A stretch of 64,000 nucleotides of DNA from an uncultured Methanomassiliicoccales archaeon (GTDB lineage Archaea; Thermoplasmatota; Thermoplasmata; Methanomassiliicoccales; Methanomethylophilaceae): positions 62,001-126,000 of the forward strand of contig CAUFXM010000001.1 of NCBI GenBank assembly GCA_959597175.1, in the 5' to 3' direction. Of this stretch, positions 35,024-47,865 are shown piece by piece (within the stretch, counting starts at the first letter, position 1; each line of letters begins with the position of its first letter). The notes below the pieces were generated by a model. That model did no database searches and was not told the origin of the DNA. It saw nothing but the letters and a program-made list of their open reading frames with translations. The position numbers were made by a program, and so were the translations under genes.

Positions 35024-36325
35024 ATGGCGTTCTGGAACAAGGAGATCGAGACTATGCCGAGGGAGGAGCTGGAGAAGATGCAGCTCTCCCTGCTCAGGAA
35101 CAAGGTTCGCGAGATGTACGACATCTCCCCGTTCTTCCACGACAAGATGAGGGAGGCCGGTCTCCTCCCCGAGGACATCGACAGCTTCGAGAGGTTCAGG
35201 AAGGTCCCGTTCATGAGGAAGACCGACCTGAGGGACAACTACCCCGACAGGCTCTTCGTCAGACCGTACGACGACATAGTCAGGGTGCACGTATCCTCCG
35301 GGACCACCGGAAGACCGACAGTCGTCGGATACACCCAGGGGGACATCGACAACTGGACCGAGTCCCTGGCCAGGGGGATGACCTCCTTCGGCATGTGCAA
35401 AAAAGATATGCTCCAGAACTTCCACGGGTACGGCCTCTTCACAGGCGGGCTCGGCGTGCACTACGGGGCGGAGAGGATCGGCGCCACGGTCCTCCCGATC
35501 GGCACCGGGAACACCGCCCGGCAGATCCAGCTGATGCAGGACCTGCCCGTCACAGCCTGGGCGGGCACACCGTCGTACATGTTCCACATAGCAGACGTCT
35601 GCGACCAGATGGGCATTGACATCAGGAGGGACACCAAGGTAAGGCTGGCCATCGCGGGCGGCGAGCCCTGGTCGGAGAGCATGAGGCAGAAGCTCCAGGA
35701 GAGGACAGGCGTCCGCGTGCACAACTGCTACGGTGCCAGCGAGTTCTACGGCCCCATGTTCCTGGAGTGCGAGAAGCAGCAGGGGCTCCATATCTGGGCC
35801 GACCTGTGCTACATGGAGATCCTGGACAAGAACGGCGACCCCTGCGCCGAGGGCGAGAGGGGCGAGATCGTGGTCACGATGCTGAAGAAGGAGGCGTTCC
35901 CCCTGATCCGTTACAGGATCGGCGACGTCTCGGCGCTCACGTGGGAGAAGTGCGAGTGCGGAAGGACCCATCCCCGTCTGATGAGGATATCCGGCAGGAC
36001 CGACGACATGCTGGTCGTCCGCGGCGTCAACGTGTTCCCGTCCCAGATCGAGAGCGTCATCGGCGAGATGCCGTTCCTGTCGCCGTTCTACCACATCACC
36101 CTCACCAACGAGAACTACATGGACAAGATGGTCGTGGAGGTCGAGCTGGACGAGGCCCACCTCACCGAGGACATGGTCGAGCTCGGAAGGATGACATCGG
36201 CGCTGAGCGCCAGGATGAAGGACGTCCTGAACATCAAGTCCGACGTGAGGCTCGTCCTCCCCGGAACCCTCCAGAGGTTCGAGGGCAAGGCGAACCACGT
36301 GACGGACAACAGGAAGTACGACTGA
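35024..36325 (+). CDS. paaK: phenylacetate-CoA ligase family protein (aryl-CoA ligase 2)
   Basis: 433 residues from ATG 35024 (MAFWNKEIETMPREEL); a GTG three codons earlier is possible. AMP-binding motifs VSSGTTGRPTVVGY, YGASEFYGP and GRTDDMLVVRGVNVFP are intact. It is clearly a paralogue of the ligase at 30743, with related sequence along its length. Two ligases suggest different aryl acids, for example phenylacetate or 4-hydroxyphenylacetate and indoleacetate. Unlike ligase 1 it has no ACT partner. The promoter carries two inverted repeats and a winged-helix gene converges on its 3' end. Confidence 0.93.
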   Translation: MAFWNKEIETMPREELEKMQLSLLRNKVREMYDISPFFHDKMREAGLLPEDIDSFERFRKVPFMRKTDLRDNYPDRLFVRPYDDIVRVHVSSGTTGRPTVVGYTQGDIDNWTESLARGMTSFGMCKKDMLQNFHGYGLFTGGLGVHYGAERIGATVLPIGTGNTARQIQLMQDLPVTAWAGTPSYMFHIADVCDQMGIDIRRDTKVRLAIAGGEPWSESMRQKLQERTGVRVHNCYGASEFYGPMFLECEKQQGLHIWADLCYMEILDKNGDPCAEGERGEIVVTMLKKEAFPLIRYRIGDVSALTWEKCECGRTHPRLMRISGRTDDMLVVRGVNVFPSQIESVIGEMPFLSPFYHITLTNENYMDKMVVEVELDEAHLTEDMVELGRMTSALSARMKDVLNIKSDVRLVLPGTLQRFEGKANHVTDNRKYD

Positions 36326-36667
36326 TCACATCCTGATCTCGCCGTCCATCCCCCTGTCGGAGTATGAGCGGCGGATGCGGTCCACATCACCGCCGAGGGA
36401 CTCCTCCAGACTGCAGAGCCCCTCGGCGAGGGTCATACCCAGAGGGGTCAGGTCGACCATGTTCCGCGGGTTGTTGCCCGGCCCCTCCTGGACCATCGAT
36501 ATGTAACCCTCCTCCAGGAGGAACTGGAGCTTCCTGGGGATCCTCGGGTTGGTCGAAACAGCGTTGTAGATCTCCGTCTTCGATTTGCGCCCGGAGAAGT
36601 ACAGTAGCATTATTATGCGGTTGTAGTGGCAGTCGCCCATTATCCGGCCGATCTTTGACATCTTCAT
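36326..36667 (-). CDS. winged-helix transcriptional regulator
   Basis: 113 residues from ATG 36667; the frame opens at GTG 36679, but TTATAA (36691-36696) lies about 27 bp before 36667. The fold is a winged helix: NRIIMLLYFSGRKSKTEIYNAV (helices 1-2), PRIPRKLQFLLEEGYISMV (recognition helix and wing), VDLTPLGMTLAEGL (wing and helix 4). This resembles archaeal MarR/ArsR/HxlR-type regulators. It is a plausible candidate for the inverted repeats in the adjacent paaK2 promoter, but nothing in the sequence proves the target. Confidence 0.78.
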   Translation of the reverse strand: MKMSKIGRIMGDCHYNRIIMLLYFSGRKSKTEIYNAVSTNPRIPRKLQFLLEEGYISMVQEGPGNNPRNMVDLTPLGMTLAEGLCSLEESLGGDVDRIRRSYSDRGMDGEIRM

Positions 36668-36742
36668 GTCCCCGGCCACGGACGGTGCTCTTATAACCGG
36701 AGTGTGAGATTACAAGCTTGTTAGAACCTAAGAGTTAAGGAT

Positions 36743-36763
36743 GGCCCGTCCCCGGGACGGGCC
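36743..36763 (-). terminator. hairpin after the homocitrate-synthase-like gene
   Basis: A 9-bp stem GGCCCGTCC/GGACGGGCC with a 3-nt loop starts 10 bp after the minus-strand stop at 36773. A GGCCCGTC word also occurs in the terminator at 4869 and near 44645. Confidence 0.6.
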
Positions 36764-36772
36764 GGTTGAAGG

Positions 36773-37957
36773 TCACTGGATGCCGGGCTGGGCAGGCACC
36801 TCGTCGTCGAAGGTGTTGTTGCCGGACATCATGTCCTCGTATAGCAGGAACAGCTCCCTGTCGCTGAGGCTGCGGTGCATCATGACGGACGCCTTCCTCA
36901 CCATGCCGAGGAGCTGCTCTCCCTCGTCCCTGCTGAGCTCGATGCCCATCTTGGCCATTGCCGCCACGACGGTGTTCCTGACCGAGTGCTTCCCGATGAC
37001 GAGGGTCCTCTCCATGCCGACCTCGGACGGGTCGTAGGGCTCTGTGCACTCCGGGATGTTGAGGATTCCGTCCTCCTGGGCGAAGCACTTGCCTCCGATG
37101 ATGGGCTTGGTGGGCCAAATCTGGAATCCAGAGGCCATGGACACGGATTCGGCGACGCCGCGGAGCTTGGTCGTGTCGACCCCCGTGTCGACTCCGAGCA
37201 TGTGCTTGGACGCCATGGCGACCTCCTCGAGCGGGGCGCATCCCGCCCTGGGACCGAGACCCATGGCGGTGGTCCTGGCGAACTTGGCCCCTGCCTTGAT
37301 CGCCGCGATGGTGTTCGCCGTGGCCATGCCGAAGTCGTTGTGCGTGATGATCTCCACGTCGAACCCGGAGATCTGCTTGATCATCTTGATCTTCTCGTTG
37401 CAGGTGAAGGGGTCGTCGACACCGAGGGAGTCGCAGTAACCGAAGCGGTCGGCACCGGCCTCCTTTGCCTCCTTGGCGAAGTCTATGAGGAACCCCAGGT
37501 CCGCACGGCTGGCGTCCTCGGCGACCACGGATATGTACAGGCCGTGCTCGGCCGCATAAGCCGTGGACTCGTAGATCTTGTCCAGAACCCACTGCTTGTC
37601 CTTCTTCAGGACATTGTCCATCTGGATCTGCGAGGACTGGAGGGCAATCGTGACGGAGTCGATGTCGCAGTCCAGACTGGCGTTGATGTCGCCGATGTCG
37701 GCCCTGTTCCATGCCATGACGGACGCGTCAAGGCCCATGTGGGCGATGTGCCTGACTGCTTTCTTCTCCTCGGCTCCGAGGATGGGGTTGCCCGCCTCGA
37801 TCTGGGGCACACCGGCCTCGTCCAGGAGCTGGGCTATCCTGTATTTTTCGATGTTCGAGAAAACGGCCCCCGCGGCCTGCTCCCCGTCACTAAGTGTGGA
37901 GTCGCAGATGCAGAGGGGTCCGCTGAGACAGCTGACTACCTCTTCCTTGCTCTTCAT
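36773..37957 (-). CDS. homocitrate/isopropylmalate synthase family protein with altered active site
   Basis: 394 residues with the DRE-TIM barrel of the LeuA/NifV/AksA/CimA family: CDSTLSDGEQAAGAVFS, EKYRIAQLLDEAGVPQIEAG, EDASRADLGFL, FGYCDSLGVDDPF, THNDFGMATAN and GKHSVRNTV. Two usually invariant positions differ. Arg in DTTLRDGEQ is Ser23 here, and the first His of the HxH metal pair is Ile204 (IITHND); His206 and Asp19 remain. Methanogens use AksA homocitrate synthase for coenzyme B; whether this protein does that or another condensation is open. A TATA box (TTATATAC near 38032) and GAAGGGATT before the ATG give a normal leadered transcript. Confidence 0.75.
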   Translation of the reverse strand: MKSKEEVVSCLSGPLCICDSTLSDGEQAAGAVFSNIEKYRIAQLLDEAGVPQIEAGNPILGAEEKKAVRHIAHMGLDASVMAWNRADIGDINASLDCDIDSVTIALQSSQIQMDNVLKKDKQWVLDKIYESTAYAAEHGLYISVVAEDASRADLGFLIDFAKEAKEAGADRFGYCDSLGVDDPFTCNEKIKMIKQISGFDVEIITHNDFGMATANTIAAIKAGAKFARTTAMGLGPRAGCAPLEEVAMASKHMLGVDTGVDTTKLRGVAESVSMASGFQIWPTKPIIGGKCFAQEDGILNIPECTEPYDPSEVGMERTLVIGKHSVRNTVVAAMAKMGIELSRDEGEQLLGMVRKASVMMHRSLSDRELFLLYEDMMSGNNTFDDEVPAQPGIQ

Positions 37958-38096
37958 GTGAATCCCTTCACCGCTCCGCGTGCATCCCTCAGCGGAAGTT
38001 TGGTGCGTGTCACCCTATGTTAAGCGCGTATATAAGGATTAAAAGGAAGGGGGCTCAGCCGGCCATCCGCGATGTGGCGGGCGGGTCGTGGGCGTG

Positions 38097-39137
38097 TCAC
38101 TCCATCCTGTACCTGAGGATGGCGCCCATGCCACCCAGGGATGCGAGCTCTTTCCCCCCGTCATGCTGCCCTGAGACCACGATGACGCTCCCCTTCTGGG
38201 ACTCCACCGCACGGACGATGTCGTCCAGGTCCTGCTCCCTCACCTTCGAGTCAAGTACCAGCAGCGTCTCCACGGCCCCTGACATGGCCGCGTCTCTCAC
38301 CTCGTTGGTACCGTATGTCCCCAGACCGTTCCTGGCTATCTCCGTCATCAGCCTCTCGACAGCCTCGATCTCTGCTCCCACGGCCGACTCCCTGAGCAGG
38401 TCGCCGCCCATGCCTGTCTTGATGAGCTCGTTCACCCCCGCCATGCCGCATTGGCCGGTATGGTACACGTGCACCTTCTTGAACAGCTCCGGATCGGCCT
38501 TCTTCATGTCGTCTGCGAGAGACTCCTTCTCGAACCCGGGCCCCAGGACAACAACCGGCATGTTGGGCTCCATGAGCGGAACGACCTTCGAGATCACCTC
38601 ATCGTGGTATCCGTCGACCTGCGGCTTCTCGGCGTACTGCTTGCCGGACCTGCCTGACCTGACGGTCGCCACCTCCTTGAGGCCGAACTGTCTCAGGACC
38701 GCCACGGTGGCATCGTCCTGGTCCAGGGAGACGAAGACTATCCTGGGCTTCCTGGAGTCGGCGACGGCACGCTTCAGACGCTCAGTCTGGGTCTCCCTCC
38801 AGTGTCTCTTGGTTATCAGCAGGGAGTCCCCCGTCTCGAGTATCAGCGTGTGGTGCTGCCCGATGTCCTGCGGACCGGTCTCTATGGTGCCCAGAAGCTT
38901 CAGCCTCAGGTCGTCCTCCGAGAACTCGATCTTCTCGATGCGCACCCCCAATGTCATCCTCCTCTTCTCCGCCCTCTCGGCGCGGATCTTGTCGGCGGAC
39001 TTCTCCTCGCGGCGGGTGGTCGAGGCGGTGACCAGGTCCCCGACCTCTATGACGTTGTACAGGTGCCAGATGTCCTCGTCGGTCTCGATCTGAACCCTGA
39101 CCCCCTCCCCCGAAGGGTCCTGTCCCAGTATGCGCAT
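38097..39137 (-). CDS. pelA: Pelota, ribosome rescue factor
   Basis: 346 residues. The Sm-like N-terminal domain (1-130; EDDLRLKLLGTIE, GQHHTLILETGD) is followed by the eRF1-like central (RIVFVSLDQDDATVAVL) and C-terminal domains (VVVLGPGFEKESL, TYGTNEVRDAAMSGAVETLLV). Unlike aRF1 there is no GGQ motif. Archaeal Pelota with aABCE1 and the EF-1A-like GTPase frees stalled ribosomes. A TATA-like TTCAATAG about 27 bp upstream of the ATG implies leaderless translation. It is divergent from carA. Confidence 0.95.
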   Translation of the reverse strand: MRILGQDPSGEGVRVQIETDEDIWHLYNVIEVGDLVTASTTRREEKSADKIRAERAEKRRMTLGVRIEKIEFSEDDLRLKLLGTIETGPQDIGQHHTLILETGDSLLITKRHWRETQTERLKRAVADSRKPRIVFVSLDQDDATVAVLRQFGLKEVATVRSGRSGKQYAEKPQVDGYHDEVISKVVPLMEPNMPVVVLGPGFEKESLADDMKKADPELFKKVHVYHTGQCGMAGVNELIKTGMGGDLLRESAVGAEIEAVERLMTEIARNGLGTYGTNEVRDAAMSGAVETLLVLDSKVREQDLDDIVRAVESQKGSVIVVSGQHDGGKELASLGGMGAILRYRME

Positions 39138-39287
39138 GCCACCTTGATGTCGGCGGTTCTATTGAACCCTTGCGCGTCCCGCAGTCCCGAGGCCAGGTAT
39201 TTGTCCATTATCCGACAACCTCAGAAGTGGGCTGTCTGGGCCTCTGCGGAGACATTATATACGGTTCGAAAATCTGATGATTCCCCG

Positions 39288-40369
39288 ATGGCAAAAGGAT
39301 ATTTGGTCCTGGAGGACGGGACCGTTTTCGAAGGGGAGATGTTCGGCGCCCAGCGCGATTCGGACGGAGAGGTTGTTTTCACCACGGGAATGTGCGGCTA
39401 CCAGGAGAGCCTCACCGACCCGTCTTTCGAAGGTCAGATACTGGTCATGACCTACCCGCTGATCGGCAACTACGGGGTCACCGACGAATACTACCAGTCA
39501 AGATCGATTCACACAAGGGGCCTGGTGGTCCGCGAGTACTGCAGGGATCCGTCCCCCATGTACGGCGGCAGGACCATCGACGACTTCCTGAAGCACTTCG
39601 ACATCCCTGGGCTCTCGGGCGTCGACACCCGCGAGCTGGTAATCAAGATACGCACCGAGGGTACCGTCAAGGGGGCCATCATCACTGAGGGTACCGACAT
39701 CGAGGAGACCATCAGGAGGCTGGCGGCCATGCCCGCGCCGTCCGACAGCAACCTCGTCGCGGCGGTGTCCTCCACCGAGATCACCAGAACAGACAACGGG
39801 AAGGAGATAACCGTCGGGATGATCGACTGCGGTGCCAAGTCGGGGATACTGAGGGACCTCAACGCAAGGTTCAATGTCGTGTCGTTCCCCTACGACACCC
39901 CTGCAGACGTCATAGTCGATTCCGGGGTCCAGGGCGTGCTGATCTCGAACGGGCCCGGGGACCCGGCCCATCCGGACATCGCGAAGACCACGGTCAGGAC
40001 GGTCAGCGACCTCTCCACCCAGCTGCCGATGTTCGGCATATGCTTCGGGAGCCAGCTCATCGGTATCGCCATGGGGGGATCCACATACAAGCTCAAGTTC
40101 GGTCACAGGGGATGCAACCAGCCCGTGAAGTGCGAGAACCGCGTGTACATAACGTCGCAGAACCACGGGTTCGCCGTCGACGAGCACAGCCTCGACGGCA
40201 CCGACCTCGTCGTGAACCAGACCAACGTCAACGACGGTTCGGTCGAGGGGGTCATACACAAGAACCTGCCGATATTCACGTCGCAGTACCACCCGGAGGC
40301 CTCCCCCGGACCCTGCGACACATCGTACCTGTTCGACTGGTTCGGCAGGATGGTAAAGGAGGGGAGACT

Positions 40370-40373
<4 letters not shown>
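39288..40373 (+). CDS. carA: carbamoyl phosphate synthase small subunit
   Basis: 361 residues. The N-terminal CPSase_sm domain (EDGTVFEGEMFGA, TGMCGYQESLTDPSF) precedes a class I glutamine amidotransferase with SNGPGDP, nucleophile Cys in GICFGSQ (canonical is GICLGHQ; the changed residue is not part of the triad), and catalytic His-Glu in SQYHPEASPGP. It releases ammonia from glutamine for CarB. The upstream TTATATAC (about 39254-39261) is the TATA box. Its stop overlaps the proposed CTG start of carB. Confidence 0.96.
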
Positions 40374-43579
<3,206 letters not shown>

Positions 43580-43597
43580 GCGGTCCGAACAATAGGC

Positions 43598-43619
43598 GCC
43601 GCGGGACAATCCCCGCGGC
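43598..43619 (+). terminator. carAB terminator
   Basis: A GCCGCGGG/CCCGCGGC stem with a loop of about 6 nt, 18 bp after the carB stop, between convergent genes. The T-rich stretch CCTTAATTATTT follows on the plus strand. Confidence 0.6.
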
Positions 43620-43626
43620 CCATTCC

Positions 43627-44406
43627 TTAATTATTTCGCTGGATGGGTTTCCTGTACGAGCGGATGGACTCGACCGCGGAGTCCGTGGGCCCCCTCACGC
43701 CATCGTTTCCCACGGGGCACACAGCGATGCACCTCCCGCAAGGGGATATCCCCTGGGGGGCCAGGACATCGACGTAACCGACGCAGGCGGGCTTGTCCGT
43801 GACGCCCTCGGGATACGACCTCCCGGCAACCGCGGACGCTGGGCACTGGCGGGTGCACCTCCCGCACCCTATGCACAGGTCCTTCCCCATGGGCTCCCCC
43901 TTCGGGAGGTCCGCCTCTGTGATCACCGACACCAGCCTGATCCTCGGCCCGTAGGCCTCGGTCAGGAGCATGTTGTTCCATCCGAACGTCCCCATTCCCG
44001 CAAGGTATGCGGCGTGGCGATGGGAGAAGAACGAGTCCTGGCGTTGGTGGAGGCCAGCCCTGCCGTGATAGCCGTCCCTCGGTACGTAGACGGACCGGAA
44101 CCCGAGATGGCAGAGCTCCAACGCCACCCTCTCGGCGGCCTGGTCCAGCAGGTTGTTGACGACGCCGTACAGATGGTTGTAGTAGATCGAAGGAGCGGTG
44201 TCCAGGATGGTCCTCTGCACCGGGACTCCCAGCACGATCACAGAGCGGCAGTCCGGCATGATGTCCCTGGGGCGGTGTCCGTCACCCACCCTCGATGAGA
44301 CCAGCGGATCGGTCCCCCACATCGAGGGGTCTGCGACGCCCACATCGAAAATGCCAATGCCCGCAGCCACATCCACGACCCTGTCCAGCAGCCCTTGGTC
44401 CGACAT
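43627..44406 (-). CDS. QueG-like 4Fe-4S protein
   Basis: 259 residues from ATG 44406 (MSDQGLLDRVVD). The C-terminal half has two ferredoxin-type clusters: CIGCGRCTRQCPASA and, after CVGY, CGRCIAVCPVG. The N-terminal half resembles the cobalamin-binding fold of epoxyqueuosine reductase QueG (SVIVLGVPV; GFRSVYVPRDG; LAGMGTFGWNNMLLT, compare AGLGWxGKN). Related archaeal proteins are annotated only as Fe-S proteins, so tRNA queuosine reduction is uncertain. GGATTAAG about 25 bp before the ATG indicates leaderless expression. The stop is TAA. Confidence 0.75.
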   Translation of the reverse strand: MSDQGLLDRVVDVAAGIGIFDVGVADPSMWGTDPLVSSRVGDGHRPRDIMPDCRSVIVLGVPVQRTILDTAPSIYYNHLYGVVNNLLDQAAERVALELCHLGFRSVYVPRDGYHGRAGLHQRQDSFFSHRHAAYLAGMGTFGWNNMLLTEAYGPRIRLVSVITEADLPKGEPMGKDLCIGCGRCTRQCPASAVAGRSYPEGVTDKPACVGYVDVLAPQGISPCGRCIAVCPVGNDGVRGPTDSAVESIRSYRKPIQRNN

Positions 44407-46108
<1,702 letters not shown>

Positions 46109-46115
46109 TCCCGAC

Positions 46116-46162
46116 GACGGGCATCCGCCCGTCCAAACCCCTTACCCGCGGACCTCCGCGGG
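46116..46162 (+). terminator. tandem hairpins after gdhA
   Basis: GACGGGC/GCCCGTC (46116-46133) and CCCGCGG/CCGCGGG (46145-46162) are two perfect 7-bp stems with 4-nt loops directly after the gdhA stop. They are likely the 3' end of a highly expressed mRNA. Confidence 0.6.
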
Positions 46163-46227
46163 GGTCACATCCGATTCGTCGCTCCTTCCTTCCCAACTTT
46201 TATGTCGTGCTTTGCATCCGATGTTCC

Positions 46228-46890
46228 ATGACCCGCCGCTACTCGGCCATCGGATTCGACATGGACAGCACCCTCATGGACACCCATGTGGATTACAAAG
46301 GGGTCGTCTCGGAGGTGGGAGCGGTCCTGAGGGAGTACGGTCTGGACCCCTCGATGTGGGGTCGCTTCGAGGAGGTCTTCGAATCCAGAGGATGCCCGGG
46401 GGATTACGCCAGGATGAGCCACGAGATGATCGAGAGGTGTCGTCACGTGGAGATGCGCGCACTTCCCACGGCGAAGCCCTTCCCCGGCTCGGTGGAGTGC
46501 GTGGATTCGCTCAAGAGGATGGGCTACAGGGTGGGGGTGCTCACGAGCGGCACCCGTCCCTATGCGGAAGCCTGTCTGGGCGGATGCGGGCTGCTGGAGA
46601 GGATGGACGCCCTGGTGTGCTCCGACGACTCCTACATCGACGAGGCCAAGCCCTCTCCGAAGGCCATGGATCTGTTCGCGAGGAGACTGGGAGTCCCCGT
46701 GGAGGAGATACTGTTCATCGGCGACGGGGACGGCGATTACCTGGCGGCGAAGCACTCCGGAGCAGGGTTCATTGCGGTCACGAGCGGCAGGCTCAAGACG
46801 GATGACTGGAGGGCGATGGACCCGGATGTAACGGTGATGGAGCGCGCGTCCGACATCCTGAACCAGCCCTTCATCAAGCCGACAGCCTGA
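46228..46890 (+). CDS. HAD-family phosphatase
   Basis: 220 residues. Motif I GFDMDSTLMDT supplies the nucleophile Asp and acid Asp, motif II is VLTSGT, and motif III/IV KPSPKAMDLF with FIGDGDGDYLAAK. A helical cap sits between motifs I and II (about 20-90). This is the phosphoglycolate-phosphatase-like group; the substrate is unknown. TTTTATG (about 46198) is near -27 relative to the ATG. Its last 17 bp overlap the end of the convergent gene at 46874. Confidence 0.88.
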   Translation: MTRRYSAIGFDMDSTLMDTHVDYKGVVSEVGAVLREYGLDPSMWGRFEEVFESRGCPGDYARMSHEMIERCRHVEMRALPTAKPFPGSVECVDSLKRMGYRVGVLTSGTRPYAEACLGGCGLLERMDALVCSDDSYIDEAKPSPKAMDLFARRLGVPVEEILFIGDGDGDYLAAKHSGAGFIAVTSGRLKTDDWRAMDPDVTVMERASDILNQPFIKPTA

Positions 46891-47704
46891 ACTGCTTCAC
46901 GTCACGGGGGCTCAGTGAACCCCTGTACTCGGCCAGCATGTCCTTGCGCATGACCCTGTCCGTATCCGTCAGGACGTAAACCCTCGGACTGGCGAATCCA
47001 GCCACCGATGGGTCGATGAGCATGACCGCCTTCCTCTTGCCGGGTTCGCGGGTGACAGTCCACACCGTCAGGTAGTCCCCTTTCTTCTCCTTGATAAGGA
47101 CCATGGAGTTCTTCTGACCGGTGTTCATCTTGGCGTCGTTCAGTCTGTACACATCGCCGATCTTCGGGTTGGTGTGCCTGGTAGGGGGTTTGTAGTAACC
47201 CAGCTCGTCGCGTTTGGGCGCCTCGGGATCGGCTCCGGTCCTCCTGACGACGGTCGCCGGCTGTCCGGAGTTGGAGTCCAGCCACTTGCGGGCCTCCGTA
47301 TCACCCGATGCAGCCAGGCGCTTCAGGGCATCCATGGATTCCGGCACCTTGTGGGACCTGATCAGCCACTTGCGGGCCTCCTCCTGATCGGTCTTCAGGA
47401 GCGCGATGCCCAGAGCGCTCTGGGCAGCGGTATCCTCGTACTCGGCTCTCTTCCTCAGAGTGGCTATGGCAACCGCATCCCCCGTCTTCGCCTTCTCGGC
47501 CGTCTGTTGGGGGGTGTCCGGTTTGACCACCGGCGCCACTTTCACAGGAGGCTTCGCAGCCGGCTTCGGGGGCTCCTTCACCGTCCTTAGAACACGCCTT
47601 GCCTCCTCGTCGGTCCTGGCCAGGGCCTTGAGCTGCTCGTAGGCGCGATGGTCGCCGTTGTCTATGGCCATGGTTAGACGGATGATGCGGAGAGAGACTG
47701 CCAT
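46874..47704 (-). CDS. helical-repeat protein with a possible PemK/MazF-like C-terminal domain
   Basis: 276 residues from ATG 47704, with AGGGGAT 8 nt upstream. The N-terminal half is helical and resembles Sel1/HEAT-like repeats (AYEQLKALARTDEEA; AQSALGIALLKTDQEEARKWL; DALKRLAASGDTEARKWLD), separated by a Pro/Lys linker. The C-terminal 90 residues (IGDVYRLNDA, KNSMVLIKEKKGDYLTVWTV) are beta-rich and recall the GDV-start and RPVLI-type strand of PemK/MazF-like proteins; this is a weak resemblance. It begins 33 bp after the 3' end of tRNA-Leu on the same strand and has no TATA box of its own, so the two may be co-transcribed. Confidence 0.65.
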   Translation of the reverse strand: MAVSLRIIRLTMAIDNGDHRAYEQLKALARTDEEARRVLRTVKEPPKPAAKPPVKVAPVVKPDTPQQTAEKAKTGDAVAIATLRKRAEYEDTAAQSALGIALLKTDQEEARKWLIRSHKVPESMDALKRLAASGDTEARKWLDSNSGQPATVVRRTGADPEAPKRDELGYYKPPTRHTNPKIGDVYRLNDAKMNTGQKNSMVLIKEKKGDYLTVWTVTREPGKRKAVMLIDPSVAGFASPRVYVLTDTDRVMRKDMLAEYRGSLSPRDVKQFRLSA

Positions 47705-47737
47705 TTCGGATCCCCTTGACATTGATCGTAGACAGGA

Positions 47738-47824
47738 TGGTGCTGGGAGAGGGATTCGAACCCTCGAACCACTAAGGACAGGATCCTAAGTCCTGCGTCT
47801 TTGACCTAGCTTGACAATCCCAGC
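47738..47824 (-). tRNA. tRNA-Leu (UAG anticodon)
   Basis: Class II tRNA of 87 nt including an encoded CCA (47738-47740). Acceptor GCTGGGA pairs with TCCCAGC, discriminator A73 as expected for leucine. The D stem is GTC/GAC; the anticodon stem CAGGA/TCCTG encloses the loop CTTAGGA with anticodon TAG, which reads CUA and other CUN codons. A variable arm of about 13 nt precedes the T arm GAGGG-TTCGAAT-CCCTC. There is no intron in the anticodon loop. Confidence 0.95.
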
Positions 47825-47865
47825 AGCGATGCACCGAACGCTTACCATGATATCATGGTATCGGC

